In this document: positions 12,132 to 22,142 of the stretch, piece by piece
How positions within the stretch are numbered: the first letter of the stretch is position 1
How the letters are laid out: each line of letters starts with the position of its first letter
Assembly: GCA_029844215.1 (NCBI GenBank)
Contig: CM056718.1
Coordinates: forward strand, 89,144,764 to 89,208,763
Reading direction: 5' to 3'
DNA length: 64,000 nucleotides
Source: Przewalskia tangutica
Taxonomy: Eukaryota; Streptophyta; Magnoliopsida; Solanales; Solanaceae
Translations under genes and position numbers: made by a program
Notes under the pieces: generated by a model
The model's database searches: none
The model's input: the letters and a program-made list of their open reading frames with translations, nothing else
What the model was told of the DNA's origin: nothing

Positions 12132-12718
12132 ATTTCGTCTTTGCAAACTTCGACGCAGACCACACCACTTGCACATTTCCAAAGCGCCGCGAGGTCGGGC
12201 GAGAGAGGATAGTGCGACGCACTCGTAAAGCGGTATATGTGTAATATGCGGTTGTCAAAAGAATAGTCTTTAGGCTCAAAATGGGTGTACTACGGATAAT
12301 GTTATTTGGTAGGCTGAAAAAGGCTCAAACGGGTCAAAGAAAGCCTACGATCATTTCCCACACCAAGTGTTACTCAGGATTTCGCCTCAACAAACATTCG
12401 GGCCAAGTTCTAGATCACAATGCAATGCAATTGAACTGATTCTAAAACTCACCACACAATGCACATGAAACGATGAGGTTGGTTTCGTTCTTATCTTAGA
12501 AGCATGTAAGGCAATGTCATTTACGGGTGAATAAGAGGTACCAAAAGAATCTATGGTTTACCACGAAGTCAGTCCATAATGATTATTACTCGTTCTTTCC
12601 TATGCACACTCCCAACTCTGTTGGTATCAACCAAGTCAAACAATGATACTTAAAAGACCTTTCTTTTTGTTTTTTTTTTTTTTTGAATAAACTATTTTTG
12701 TACTTTTTTTGAATAAAT

Positions 12719-12790
12719 GGTACCGAACCCGAATAGGGCTGCCTACGTATCTCGTCTTTGACGAGAATCAGGTGTGCGTAGTTCATTCAG
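12719..12790. repeat. Hairpin repeat, copy 1
   Basis: Outer stem CTACG (12743-12747) and CGTAG (12777-12781); inner stem CTCGTC (12751-12756), loop TTT, GACGAG (12760-12765). Copy 2 at 13055-13130 keeps the outer stem and changes the inner stem while staying self-complementary. Confidence 0.75.
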
Positions 12791-13054
12791 ATATGTTATA
12801 AACTATGATTTAAAAAGAATTTATTCACGAAAGAAATGCAAAAGTAAAAGTTGTGCAAAACAAATGATTGTTCACTATAAGACTAATGCAAAGTAAAAGA
12901 ATGTAATGAAAAAATGAATGGTTGTGATGAAATGCATGAATGAATGTATGTACTAGAATGATTGAAATGCAACAATGAATGTCCGTGATTGGATAAATAC
13001 AATGAATGGGTGAACCAAATATGTCCCCTTTTTATTATTTTTTTATTTTTTATG

Positions 13055-13130
13055 TGGTGGTGTCGAACCTTAGATGGGTTGCCTACGTATCACACCGTAT
13101 GGTGAGAATCAGACACGCGTAGTTCGGAAT
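13055..13130. repeat. Hairpin repeat, copy 2
   Basis: Outer stem CTACG (13083-13087) and CGTAG (13118-13122); inner stem CACC (13093-13096), loop GTAT, GGTG (13101-13104). It is preceded by a T-rich tract, as is copy 1. Confidence 0.75.
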
Positions 13131-13328
13131 AATTATGTCGTAAAATGCATGATAAAGAATTGTGTAATCAATACTAGACATATTAATTGGACTTGCAAAT
13201 ATGTATAAAATGCAAAATGTAAGACCCAGAGCGATGCTTTGTTGAATCTGGTATAAGCTGACTTCTTTCCGTCAACATAACTCCAGCTCACATTTTCTTT
13301 TCTTTTCTTCCCTTTCCATTTTTTTTTG

Positions 13329-13355
13329 ACCGCCCTCGATTTTTGCGAGGGCGGT
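13329..13355. repeat. Perfect 10-bp inverted repeat
   Basis: ACCGCCCTCG and CGAGGGCGGT are separated by 7 bases (ATTTTTG). The repeat is flanked by a T run on the left and TTTTCC on the right. It resembles a bacterial terminator in shape only; in this setting it is a strong hairpin in a retroelement 3' region. Confidence 0.7.
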
Positions 13356-14401
13356 TTTCCTGCAAAAATATGACAAATGGGTGAGAGTAGGCAAGTCACA
13401 AAAATAGTAAAATGTAAGGGCATGACAATATAGTCAAAGACTCCCCTGCTTGGTTCAACCGGACTGGTGGTTGATGCTTCACAAAGTCCAAATCGTGTTG
13501 TTCAAGAGCGATTTACGCAGTAGAAGTCCTGATTGCAATGTGACAACAAAAGTGCAAAAATGCAAACGCTCGTGGCCGGAATTATAAGCATGATATGTAC
13601 AGAGGTTAAAAGAGTAATTATTGCATTACATAATATATACAGAATTGCTAGCTACAACAATAATAAACAAAAACATGCAAATCAAGTGCGCGCCTAATAT
13701 GCATGGGACCTCTCTTATGCCAGAGGTCGGCCTAAACGCCAGATATGCGAGATTATGATAAATAGGTCCAAGCCGTTAAACTGCAATGTTTTGTTGGAAA
13801 TGGCGACCAAATGACGGTGCACTTTTTCCAATTTTGGTGTGGCATGACCAGGCTTGGATCCGTCTATCATCATCACGCTACACATAGTATGCTAATGGGT
13901 CGTTGGGTTGTGAAACCCGTCGACAAATTTGGTGGATTTCTAATTGTGGCGTTAATACCAAGGATTAACCCACCTAAGGTTTATGCATGCATGACTTAAT
14001 AAAAAAGGGTGGTATAGCTCTATCCTAAGTTTCTAAGATTTGGCTTACTAGACGCAAGGTTCCCGAGCGGACTACTCGAGTGAGAAGGCTACGCGACCAC
14101 CGGTTGGACCGGATTCTCCGCAAAACGCCAACTCTCTTAAATTTGGGTGTTTGAAAGAAATTTGCAGGTGCGCAAAGCACACCCACGTGTTGTGTGTGAC
14201 AATGTGAATTTTCCAGAGTGGAAGAAATATGAGCGGAATGCCAGTTTAAGGAAAGCAGTAAAAGCAAATAGCAATTAAAACAGTTAAGCATACAAAATTA
14301 AAGCAAACAATTTTAAGGCATTTAAAACAAACAAAGTCAAGCAATAATAAACCTAGGTTTGCTATGGTCAAGAACACGATTATCCCGATTGAGTCGCCAT
14401 C

Positions 14402-14825
14402 TGTAACACCCCATTTAAAACCGGAGTCGAAACGGGAGTAATACGTATGGTTGATTCCTAGATGTATTTAAAGGAGTCGCCACCTAATTATTTAAGTGAA
14501 TTAGGACACTTGATTTATTGCAATAAAATACTGCAATTAATCTCCATTTAATGGTCTGCGAAATTAATGAGATTCTGGATAAGGGTTCTTTATTATCCTA
14601 AAGGGAAGGGGTTAAGCATCCTTTAAGATCCGCTAACTTGCGGTTATCCGTTCAAACCTAGGTTAATTATATGTTGACTTTTATTCTACCTATTCTAAGC
14701 ATTTTTACATAATTTACAATTAAAATAAAATGCAATGCGAAAATAGTAAAAACTAAAATTTAAATGAGACATTAAGATAAAACTATGGGACATCTTTAAC
14801 CCTTTTTAGGCCTTCTGCACAAGAT
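14402..14825 (+). mobile_element. Ogre/Tat-like LTR, first part
   Basis: Begins TGTAACACCCC followed by GGAGTCGAAAC and GGAGTCGCCACCTAATTAT, which resembles the 5' end of Ogre/Tat LTRs. It is interrupted at AAGAT by E2 and resumes at 24580. Total LTR length without E2 is about 2.5 kb. It lies 3' of the non-coding internal region, so it is most likely the 3' LTR. Confidence 0.65.
14821..14825. repeat. Target site duplication of E2 (left)
   Basis: AAGAT here and at 24575-24579 flank E2 exactly. Confidence 0.9.
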
Positions 14826-15449
14826 TGTCACGACCGTTCGGGCGTGGTCGTGCCTTCAGGGCACCAGTAGTCATACATCGAGTAACGGCGGAATATAAAA
14901 CAAGGCAGAAAGCAGTTTATAAAATAAGACACAGTTTATCTCAAGAAAAGCTTGCCTTTCGGCATAATATAAATAACTCAAGTTTTGCGATTCATCCCAG
15001 TGTACAATAGTACTACTGCACCTCTAGGAAGTAAACAACTATGGCGGGACGGGGCCCGCCATACCCCGATCATACAAAACTATCTGTCTGAGGAGATCAT
15101 ACCCAAAAGTAGAGCCTCCGGAGAAGATGGAGCTCCTGACACCAACGCAAAGATCCTAAGGATGTGGATCTAGCACCTGTTTGATTTTACCTGCGGCATG
15201 AACGCAGCCCCCCGAAGGAGGTCAGTACAACAGGTACCAAGTATGTGAAACTGTAAGTACTTAAATGAAATCGAGTATTCAAAACCTTTTCACAAATACA
15301 ATCGGTTTAATTGCACATAGTGCACATCACAAACAACAACAAAGAATAGGAAAAGCAGAATGTGTCTAATTCTAGGCCGCGAATGATCGAAGCAAGGCCA
15401 ATCGCCCATAGTATCATTCCCGTGCCTAGCCCTCGACTTCCGCACCCGC

Positions 15450-15670
15450 ATAGGTCCCACACGCACCGCGTGAGATATTTCTCGCGTCGGGGCAGCCAAC
15501 CCCAGATCCGCCTAGGCTTCCGCACTCGCATAGCCTCAAAAGACCGCGTAGTCTCAACAGACCGCATAGGAATCCCGCGTCGGGCTAAACGCCGGAATGA
15601 TCAATCACGAGCATACCGCTGCTCGCATAGTCTCACAGACCGCATAGGCCGTATAGACCGCATCAGGGCA
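15450..15670. repeat. Degenerate CGCATAG-rich repeats
   Basis: Irregular recurrences of CCGCATAG, CGCACTCGCATAGC and related words every 10-30 bp. The same feature stands at 22750-22990 in the other LTR. It also occurs in E0 (2240-2350), E4 (30250-30500), E6 (45350-45600; 61550-61800), E7 (52490-52740; 58080-58300) and E5 (63690-64000). Confidence 0.6.
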
Positions 15671-15902
15671 AGCCCTCGTATAACGATCGAGGGTAGGTGA
15701 TACAATAATAAAGACAATGGACTTACCGGTTAGCAACGTAAGCACAACAAGAATGACCCCCTTTACACAAGTTACAAGATTCTAACACAGCTAGAATCAT
15801 AACATGTCTACTTATCAAACAATCGTACTACACTTAAAAGAAATCAATACTATGCTTTTATAAACAAACAAGTAAAACTTTCCTTTTTATCTTTCTTAAG
15901 TT

Positions 15903-15935
15903 GTTATACCTAACTTCCCACAAAGCTAGTATAAC
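15903..15935. promoter_or_regulatory. Palindromic LTR module, type A (E2)
   Basis: GTTATAC at 15903-15909 and GTATAAC at 15929-15935, 26 bp apart, around TAACTTCCCACAAAGC, followed by CTTAAG. The other LTR has it at 23224-23256. Confidence 0.65.
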
Positions 15936-16810
15936 TCTTAAGCTTTTGTTTTAAAACCAAGTATTTATCTTACATTAAAAATGATCGATATTCTTTTGAA
16001 ATGTTTTCGATTCTTTGTTATTCGAGCTTAAGCGTGAGGCATTCCGTAAGTATTATTCAGCTTAAGTCAAAGACATTGCCGTAGTTATTATTCGCTTAAC
16101 ACATGTACGCTCACCGTACTATATATTGTAAAATATCATGCTTTAGGAAGAATCACATACCTTTCAAATAAAACCACCGCCAAGTGAATATGTCGCACAG
16201 AGAGTCACCTATAATAGTCACGATATCTATCAAAGATCGCTCGAGGGTCATTCTAAACAGGGGTTCATAATTCTACGGAAAGTCGGGCAGACAACCCTAC
16301 CGGTGAGCTATGTAAGTTCATCGTGAAAACAGTCCTATGTGAGTACTGATTCAATTATTCTTCTTTAAACCCTTCTTTGTGATAACAGTTCAATTCTATT
16401 CTGTGATATTCTTCTAAGTATCTAATACTTATTCTAATACTACAACAGAAGTATTCTCTAATTCAAAAGAGGTTAGGATTAGTTACCTCGGTAAGCCCAA
16501 TAATATCCTAGATAAAGTCGCTGAGCAAGGTTTAGCTCCTAAGTTGTGCGCTCCCAGAGCTCCAAGAAACCTTAGAAATTCTTCACAACTTCTACTAAGG
16601 ACTAAGGGATTTGGGCTAGGTATTTTGGGCATTATAACGGTACTAGAAGACAACTTTTCTACCAAGGAGGGGGTAGATTTCGGCTAGCTAGGGGTAGGCC
16701 CTCGCCAAGCTTCTCGAGGAGGGGTGTTGGACGATTTGCTAACAAAGGAGAAGAGAGGATTTTAGACTTGAAAGCTTTTGTGGATGAAGAACTCTTCATC
16801 TCAAGAGGGG

Positions 16811-16818
16811 TATTTATA
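16811..16818 (-). promoter_or_regulatory. TATA box of E2 3' LTR
   Basis: TATAAATA on the minus strand; the counterpart in the 5' LTR, the functional promoter, is at 24161-24168. Confidence 0.7.
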
Positions 16819-17223
16819 GCTCAAGCCTTGGCCAACCAATGGCCAAGATGAAGACAAGTGCAAGGCAAGTGTAGGGTGAGGATTTAGGCAAGTGTCCTTG
16901 GCCAACTTGCACACAAAATATCCTACCAACTCCAAGACAAAAGAAGCCAACCCAATCGGCCCTATTGCCGTGTCAAGTCCACCAATTGGAGGGTGACAAG
17001 TGTCGCCCTCCCGTTGGTCCAAAATGTTTCGTCTCTCGGAAAAATCCGCAAAATACTAAATGACATAGTCGGAATTTTCTCTACGAAAGCTGTGGAAACG
17101 TTTCGTCGGAAAACGATTCTTCTAGTGTGTTGTGCACAAATAAAACGTCCAAGGCTAACTTTAAAGCCAAACTTTTTGTACGTATTCCCTTACGTACATA
17201 CTCTGGAAATACGGGGTATAACA

Positions 17224-17236
17224 TTCTCCCCTCCTT
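17224..17236 (-). other. E2 polypurine tract
   Basis: AAGGAGGGGAGAA (minus strand) abuts the 3' LTR, identical to E1, E3 and E6. Confidence 0.88.
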
Positions 17237-17351
17237 AGAAACATTCGTCCCGAATGTTCCTTCTCAAGACAGTTATCGAAGAAGCTTAAACAGTTAGCAA
17301 ATGCCACACACGGCCACAAAACAACACTTAGGCATAAATGATAATGGAAAT

Positions 17352-17710
17352 TTACAAGTAGGAAAGTGAATTACTGGAGGTGTGGGAATAGGTGAGGATA
17401 CTTCGTCTCATGTCCTCCTGGCTTCCCACGTCATCTCCTTCTCGAGCTCGTTCTGCCACAAGACTTTGACGGAAGCCACGTCCTTCGTCCGCAGACGCCT
17501 AACCTGACGATCGACTATCGCTATGGGAATCTCCTCATACGATAACCCCTCGGTCACCTGGACATCGTCAATCGGGTGTACCCTAGATGGATCCCCGATA
17601 CATCTCCTCAGCATAGATACGTGAAACACCGGATGCACTGCCTCCAGATCGGACGGCAGATCCAACTCGTAGGCAACCTTGCCTACCCTGCGGAATTTCT
17701 GAAACTGCCG
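17352..17710 (-). pseudogene. pol: Integrase C-terminus and chromodomain, E2
   Basis: The minus strand encodes VHPVFHVSMLRRCIGDPSRV, then YEEIPIAIVDRQVRRLRTKD, then VASVKVLWQNE and MTWEA (17408-17665). This is the typical C-terminal tail of Tekay/Del integrases. Group II chromodomains sit here and are thought to steer integration toward heterochromatin. The frame shifts near 17410 just after TWEA, where a lost base makes a premature stop. Upstream, FLKVSPMKGVMRFGKK is read in another frame (17720-17786), so at least one more shift lies between. Confidence 0.85.
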
Positions 17711-17977
17711 AATGTACCTTGGGCCGAGTTTCCTTCTTCCCGAATCTCATCACACCCTTCATGGGTGACACCTTTAGAAAACCCAATCATCTATCGCGAA
17801 CTCGGATGCCGACGGCGATGATCTGCGTGATACGACTTCGCCGACTCGAGCCGTCAATAGTCGCCTCGGATAAGCTTCACCTTATCCATCGCTCTTTGCA
17901 CCAACCGTCCCACTAGCTGCACCTCGCCCACATGGAACCAACTTATAGGCGATCTGCACTTCCTCCCATACAAGGCC

Positions 17978-18643
17978 TCATAAGGCGCCGTGGTAGCTAT
18001 TATTATACGCAAACTCAACTAGAGGCAAATGATCCTCCCAACTACCACTGAAGTCAATAACACAGGCTCGCAGCATATCCTCAAGAGTCTGGATAGTGCG
18101 CTCTGCCTGTCCGTCTGTCTGTGGATGAAATGCGACTGTGCTCACCTGCGTCCCTAAACCCCTCTGGAAGGACCTCCAGAAGTTAGCCGTAAACTGGGCT
18201 CCTCTGTCTGATATGATCGAACTAGGGACTCCATGCAGTCTGACGATCTCTCGGATGTAAAGTCTGGCATAATCCTCAGCCGAGAAAGTCGTCCTAACGG
18301 GAAGAAAGTGGGCTGATTTCGTCAGCCTGTCGACGATAACCCATATAGAATCATGTCTCCTCTGAGTGCGAGGTAATCCTGTGATGAAGTCCATGTTGAT
18401 TACCTCCCACTTCCAGGTCGGGATCTCAATCGTCTGTAACAAACCACCAGGCCTCTGGTGCTCTACCTTCACCTGCTGACAACACGGGCACTGAGCTACG
18501 AACTCTGCAACGTCCCTCTTCACGCCATCCCACCAATCCCCAGATCTCAGGTCGTGGTACATCTTGGTCGACCCGGATGGATAGAGTAACGCGCTCTGTG
18601 TGCTTCCCAAGAACTCTGCCAAGTCCTCAAACATCCGGAACAC
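17978..18643 (-). CDS. pol: Integrase core, E2 (open 221-codon patch)
   Basis: This patch encodes the catalytic core that inserts the cDNA copy into host DNA in the nucleus. Numbering from the first Met of the patch (not a real start): zinc-binding H30 and C52/C55 (CPCC), then catalytic D85 (NMDF), D146 (ISDRG) and E181 (AER), with 34 residues between D146 and E181. The expected first His of the HHCC finger is not readable because the frame shifts just upstream (near 18575). The catalytic triad is intact. This is one of the two cleanest coding stretches in the window. Confidence 0.92.
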   Translation of the reverse strand: MFRMFEDLAEFLGSTQSALLYPSGSTKMYHDLRSGDWWDGVKRDVAEFVAQCPCCQQVKVEHQRPGGLLQTIEIPTWKWEVINMDFITGLPRTQRRHDSIWVIVDRLTKSAHFLPVRTTFSAEDYARLYIREIVRLHGVPSSIISDRGAQFTANFWRSFQRGLGTQVSTVAFHPQTDGQAERTIQTLEDMLRACVIDFSGSWEDHLPLVEFAYNNSYHGAL

Positions 18644-18919
18644 ACTGCCGCCTCAAACCTTAGCACCCCATCGTGCTACTCGAGGACCTTGCCTCACGAA
18701 GAGTCGTATCACGATATTGAATCAAAGCTGGATCCTCGAACTGCTGCCTCTTCACCTCCTCGACGATGGAAGACTCGGCAACCTCACGAACTCTAACCCC
18801 ACTGCTATCAGAATCAATCAAACGGACACCAAGACTCGCTAACTGATACAAATCACGAACCATGTCCTCCTCTCTAGCTGCACATCCGATAGGCTCCCAT
18901 CGACCTACGACTAAGAGCA

Positions 18920-19440
18920 TTCGCCACAACATTGGCCTTCCCGTGGTACAGATATCAACATCGTAATCCTTAAGCAACTCTAACCACCGCCTCGCCGTAA
19001 GTTCGGCTCCTCTGTGAAGATATACCGGAGGCTCTTGTGGTCTGTATAAATATCCACGTGAACCCCATACAAATAGTGCCTCCAGATCTTGGCGTGAATT
19101 ACTACGCTAACTCCAAATCATGGGTGGGTAGTTCTCTCGTGTTTCTTCACCGGGATGCATATGCTATAACCCTGCCATGCTGCATCAACACACATCCCAA
19201 CCCGATGCCTGACGCATCACAATACACGACATATCCGCTCGACCTGCGGAAGAGTAAGAACGGGCGGTCGTCGATCTCTTTCAAGAATCGAAACCACGCC
19301 ACAAGCATCACCATCAAACTTGGCTGCCTTACGAGTCACCCTAGTCAATGGTGCGAGATAAAGCAAACTTCTCCACGAACCGATAATATCCTGCAAGGCC
19401 CGAAATCGCGAACCTCTGCCGGAGTAAGAGTTCAGGCCAA
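18920..19440 (-). pseudogene. pol: RNase H region, E2
   Basis: This lies between reverse transcriptase and integrase, as in all Ty3-gypsy pol genes; the enzyme removes RNA from RNA:DNA hybrids during reverse transcription. The end of the domain is visible as a YHxGKANVVANAL-like stretch near 18920-18955. The catalytic acidic residues are not confidently readable because of frame breaks. A long open frame on the plus strand (19037-19798) is only the antisense shadow. Confidence 0.6.
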
Positions 19441-19479
19441 GTCCTGTCGCCTCGATCTTGGCGTATCCACTCGAATGCC

Positions 19480-20170
19480 ATCACCCACAATATGCCCAAG
19501 AAACGCCATCAAGTCAACCAAAACTCACATTTGGAAAACTTGGCGTATAACCGCTGGTCCTGAGAATCGCCGACAATCCTCAAATGCTCGCGTGCTCCTC
19601 GCTCGAGCGAGAATAAACCAAGATATCATCAATGAACACTATCACAAACGTGTCCAAAAATGGTTTGAACACTCGGTTAATCAAAACCAAGAATACCGCC
19701 TTAGCATAGGTCAAACCAAAAGACATGACCCTGAACTCATAATGCCTGCACGGGTCCCGAATGCGATCTGGGGACATCCACCTCTCGACTCGCACTGATG
19801 ATAGCCCGATCGCAGATCAATCTTGAGAAACATCTCGCACTCGCAATCGGTCGAACAAATCATCAATCACGGGAAGGGTATTCATTTAATGGTCACCTTG
19901 TTCACCGTAATCAACACACGCGCGGCCCCGCCCTTCTTCTTCACGAACACACGCGCTTCCTGCGGAGAAACACTAGTCCTAATGAATCCCTTCTCCAAAG
20001 AAATCCTCACCGTCCTTCAACTCTCTCAACTCGGCAGTGCCATTCTCAGTATGGCGGAATGGAAATAGGCCGAGTATCCGCAATACATCTATACAAAACT
20101 CGATCTCCTCTCGGGAGGATACCCGGAGGTCATCCAGGAACACGTCTGGGAACTTCGTGACTACGGAACG
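19480..20170 (-). pseudogene. pol: Reverse transcriptase, E2
   Basis: RNA-dependent DNA polymerase. The catalytic box FIDDILVYS is encoded at about 19609-19636, preceded by VFKPFLDTFVIV, HYEFRVMSFGLT and the start of the palm (FPDVFLDDL near 20130). At least three frame breaks occur. RMSFGLT spacing to the FIDD box is normal, so the catalytic part is complete in content. Confidence 0.82.
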
Positions 20171-20329
20171 ATCGAAAATCTGGTACCGCACCTCGATATC
20201 AAACACTCGAACTAGATGGTAGATGTACCCTTCGCACCATCTTCCTAGCCTTGAGGTAGGAAATAAACCTACCCTCGGCGATACCGCGTGCTCCCACTCA
20301 ACAACCGGCTCCTCAGGAAACTGGAACCG

Positions 20330-20640
20330 TACTATTCTCTCTCTGCAGTCTACATTGGCGTAGCATGAAGCTAGCCAATCCATCCCCATGATCACGTCAA
20401 AGTCAATCATCTCCAACTCTATCAAGTCGGCCAGGTCCGACGATCAGAATAGTCACAGACAAGCTCTATATACCCGCCGAGCTACCACCGAATCACCCAT
20501 CGCGTAGCTACCTCGAAAGTGGTCTATGGACTCGTGCTCTATCCCTATCCTACTAGCAACAAGGGAGATATGTAGGATGAGTAGAACCCGGATCTATCAA
20601 AGCATACACATCAAACCGAACCGATAAGGTACCGTGGCGA
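20330..20640 (-). pseudogene. pol: Aspartic protease, E2
   Basis: Protease that would release Gag and Pol products. The active-site stretch ALIDPGS is encoded at about 20588-20606 (catalytic Asp codon at 20592-20594), and the C-terminal hallmark DVIMGMDWL near 20370-20410. Variant DPGS in place of DTG/DSG is usual for this clade. The two halves are in different frames. Confidence 0.75.
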
Positions 20641-20665
20641 CGCGGTGAGGCCTCACGATCCTCGC

Positions 20666-21947
20666 TTACCGACAAAGCATAAATGCGGTTCGAGGACCGC
20701 TAGAATCGACTCGCGCCACGACCTCTCGCGACCCGCTGATCCATGTGTACCTTGCCTCCGGCGAGTAATCGCTTGGGGATGAAGAAGCGGCAATGCACCG
20801 TAGCCGAGCCCTACCACCGCCCCCGGTCGGACAAACTCTCGCAAAGTGACCCTGCTGGCCACAAGTATAGCAAGCTCCCGGAGTACAGCTCCCAGAATGG
20901 TATCTGCCACAACGGGCACACTGAGCAGACCTCGAACGGTTAGCACCCGCTACTCGAAATCCGAAGTCCCGGGCCCCGACCGCCCCGACCGCTCTGGGCC
21001 TTGAAAATGAGGTAGGGCGCTCTGCGGCCGTGGTGCAAATCCGACTTCGCGATGCCGCCACCACGAGGACCACCAAAAGAACCGCCGTCTTGGCGCCTTC
21101 TGCTGCTGATATCGCTCTACCCGGCGGTCTCTACGCTCCTCACATCCTAGTGCATGAGCCTGCATCCGGGTAATGTCCATGCCTGGCTGAAGGGACACAC
21201 CCGCACAAGACTCGGCCATGTAATCATCGAGCCCAGTGACATAGCGATGCACCCGGTCCTCCATATCTGCTACCAGTGCAGGGACATATCGAGCCAAAGA
21301 ATCAAACTCGACATTGTACTCCCTCACTGTGCGTCCTCCCTGTCTCAGCAACAAGAATCTATCAGCTCGGGCCCTCCTCATCTGCGGAGGCAAGAAGTGT
21401 GTGAGAAAAGCCTCCGAAAACTCCTCCCACTCTGCTGGAGGTGCATGCTCTCCCCGGGAAAGCTCCCATGAATCAAACCAATCGACTGCGGTATCACGCA
21501 GCCGATGCGAACCGAATGTCACAGCCTCAGTCTCTGAAGCCCTGATCACCCGCATAATCCTCTGCAGCTGACGGATGAACTCCTGCGGATCATCCTCCGG
21601 CCTCGACCCGTAAAACTCTGGAGGGCTACAACTAAGGAAATCCCGTAGCCTCAAACTATCTGCCCTCGGGTGTACCACGGGTGCAATCGGGCCGAGCTGA
21701 ACCGCCAGATCCAGCCTCTCTCAGACGGCCACAACTTTAGCCAAAAGTCGGGCCATCTCTCAGTACCCTAACTCTCCGCCCCTGTGCCGTGGGACAGAGG
21801 TGTGGTACTGTGGTCTCTTTGGGCCGGGCGGCGTCATAGAACTCTCCGTCTCTGGTATAGATCGGGCACGAGCCCTCGTAACTCGGGTGTCTGCTAGCGG
21901 CTCTGGCCGCCTTGCCCTTCGGGCCGGGTTGCCTTACGTGGAGGCAT
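20666..21947 (-). pseudogene. gag: gag with zinc knuckle, E2
   Basis: The retrotransposon gag domain is open from 21678 to 20950 (LRDFLSCSPPEFYG, DTAVDWFDSWE, FLTHFLPP, REYNVEFDSLARYVP, YVTGLDDY). The nucleocapsid zinc knuckle CYTCGQQGHFARVCP (CX2CX4HX4C) lies at about 20830-20875 in an adjacent frame. The N-terminal 90 codons (21679-21947) are in a third frame and begin MPPRKA. E7 interrupts E6 in this N-terminal part. Gag here is the best guide to repairing the annotation of gag in E1, E3 and E7. Confidence 0.88.
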
Positions 21948-22127
21948 AATCACAGAAAGGAATTGCAGAGGTCCAACCTATAACACGCCTCTAAAGCACG
22001 ATCTCGTAATGAGAAGAATGGAAACCAATCCTAAATATCCTATAGCCTCGATTATTGGTGTGGTGCACAACACACCGATAATCAAGACTTACTAGATACG
22101 GTCTGTAGACACTTTCCGAGATTAATC

Positions 22128-22138
22128 GCTCGATACCA
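22128..22138 (-). other. E2 primer-binding site (tRNA-iMet)
   Basis: TGGTATCGAGC on the minus strand, adjacent to the 5' LTR; one base short of TGGTATCAGAGC, the loss being at CAG. Confidence 0.82.
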
Positions 22139-22142
22139 CTTT

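Larger units (their letters stand above)
12132..14401 (+). mobile_element. Ogre/Tat-like 3' internal non-coding region
   Basis: A/T-rich DNA without coding potential, running up to an LTR start at 14402. It carries two copies of a block GGGCTGCCTACGTAT plus hairpin plus GTAGTTC (12719-12790 and 13055-13130), a style I associate with Ogre/Tat elements of asterids. GAGTCGCCATC directly precedes the LTR start. The coding part of the element is not in the window. Confidence 0.5.
14826..17223 (-). repeat. E2 3' LTR
   Basis: Plus-strand reading TGTCACGACC to GGGGTATAACA. It aligns with 22143-24574. It has a TATA box (minus strand) at 16811-16818, the palindromic module at 15903-15935, a degenerate CGCATAG-rich array at 15450-15670 and G-rich tracts at 16660-16745. 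Confidence 0.92.
17352..21947 (-). pseudogene. gag-pol: gag-pol polyprotein of E2, frameshifted
   Basis: A single Gag-Pol frame of about 1,500 codons is expected in Tekay elements, and 4.6 kb fits that. The start is placed at 21947, ATG of a basic N-terminus (MPPRKA) 0.2 kb after the primer site. The last readable codons after the chromodomain reach a TAA near 17352. The frame is carried by at least three open patches in different frames. Breaks between patches fall where E6 or the expected protein has CAG or CTG, so the number of true mutations may be small. Domain entries follow separately. Confidence 0.85.

Noticed and set aside
13329..13355. Rho-independent terminator
   Set aside because: Hairpin plus T run fits by shape, but the DNA is eukaryotic retroelement; recorded as an inverted repeat only.
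19037..19798. Plus-strand open frame of 253 codons
   Set aside because: It lies antisense to RNase H and reverse transcriptase of E2, whose catalytic FIDD box reads on the minus strand; the translation has no domain-like composition and is not kept open in E6.
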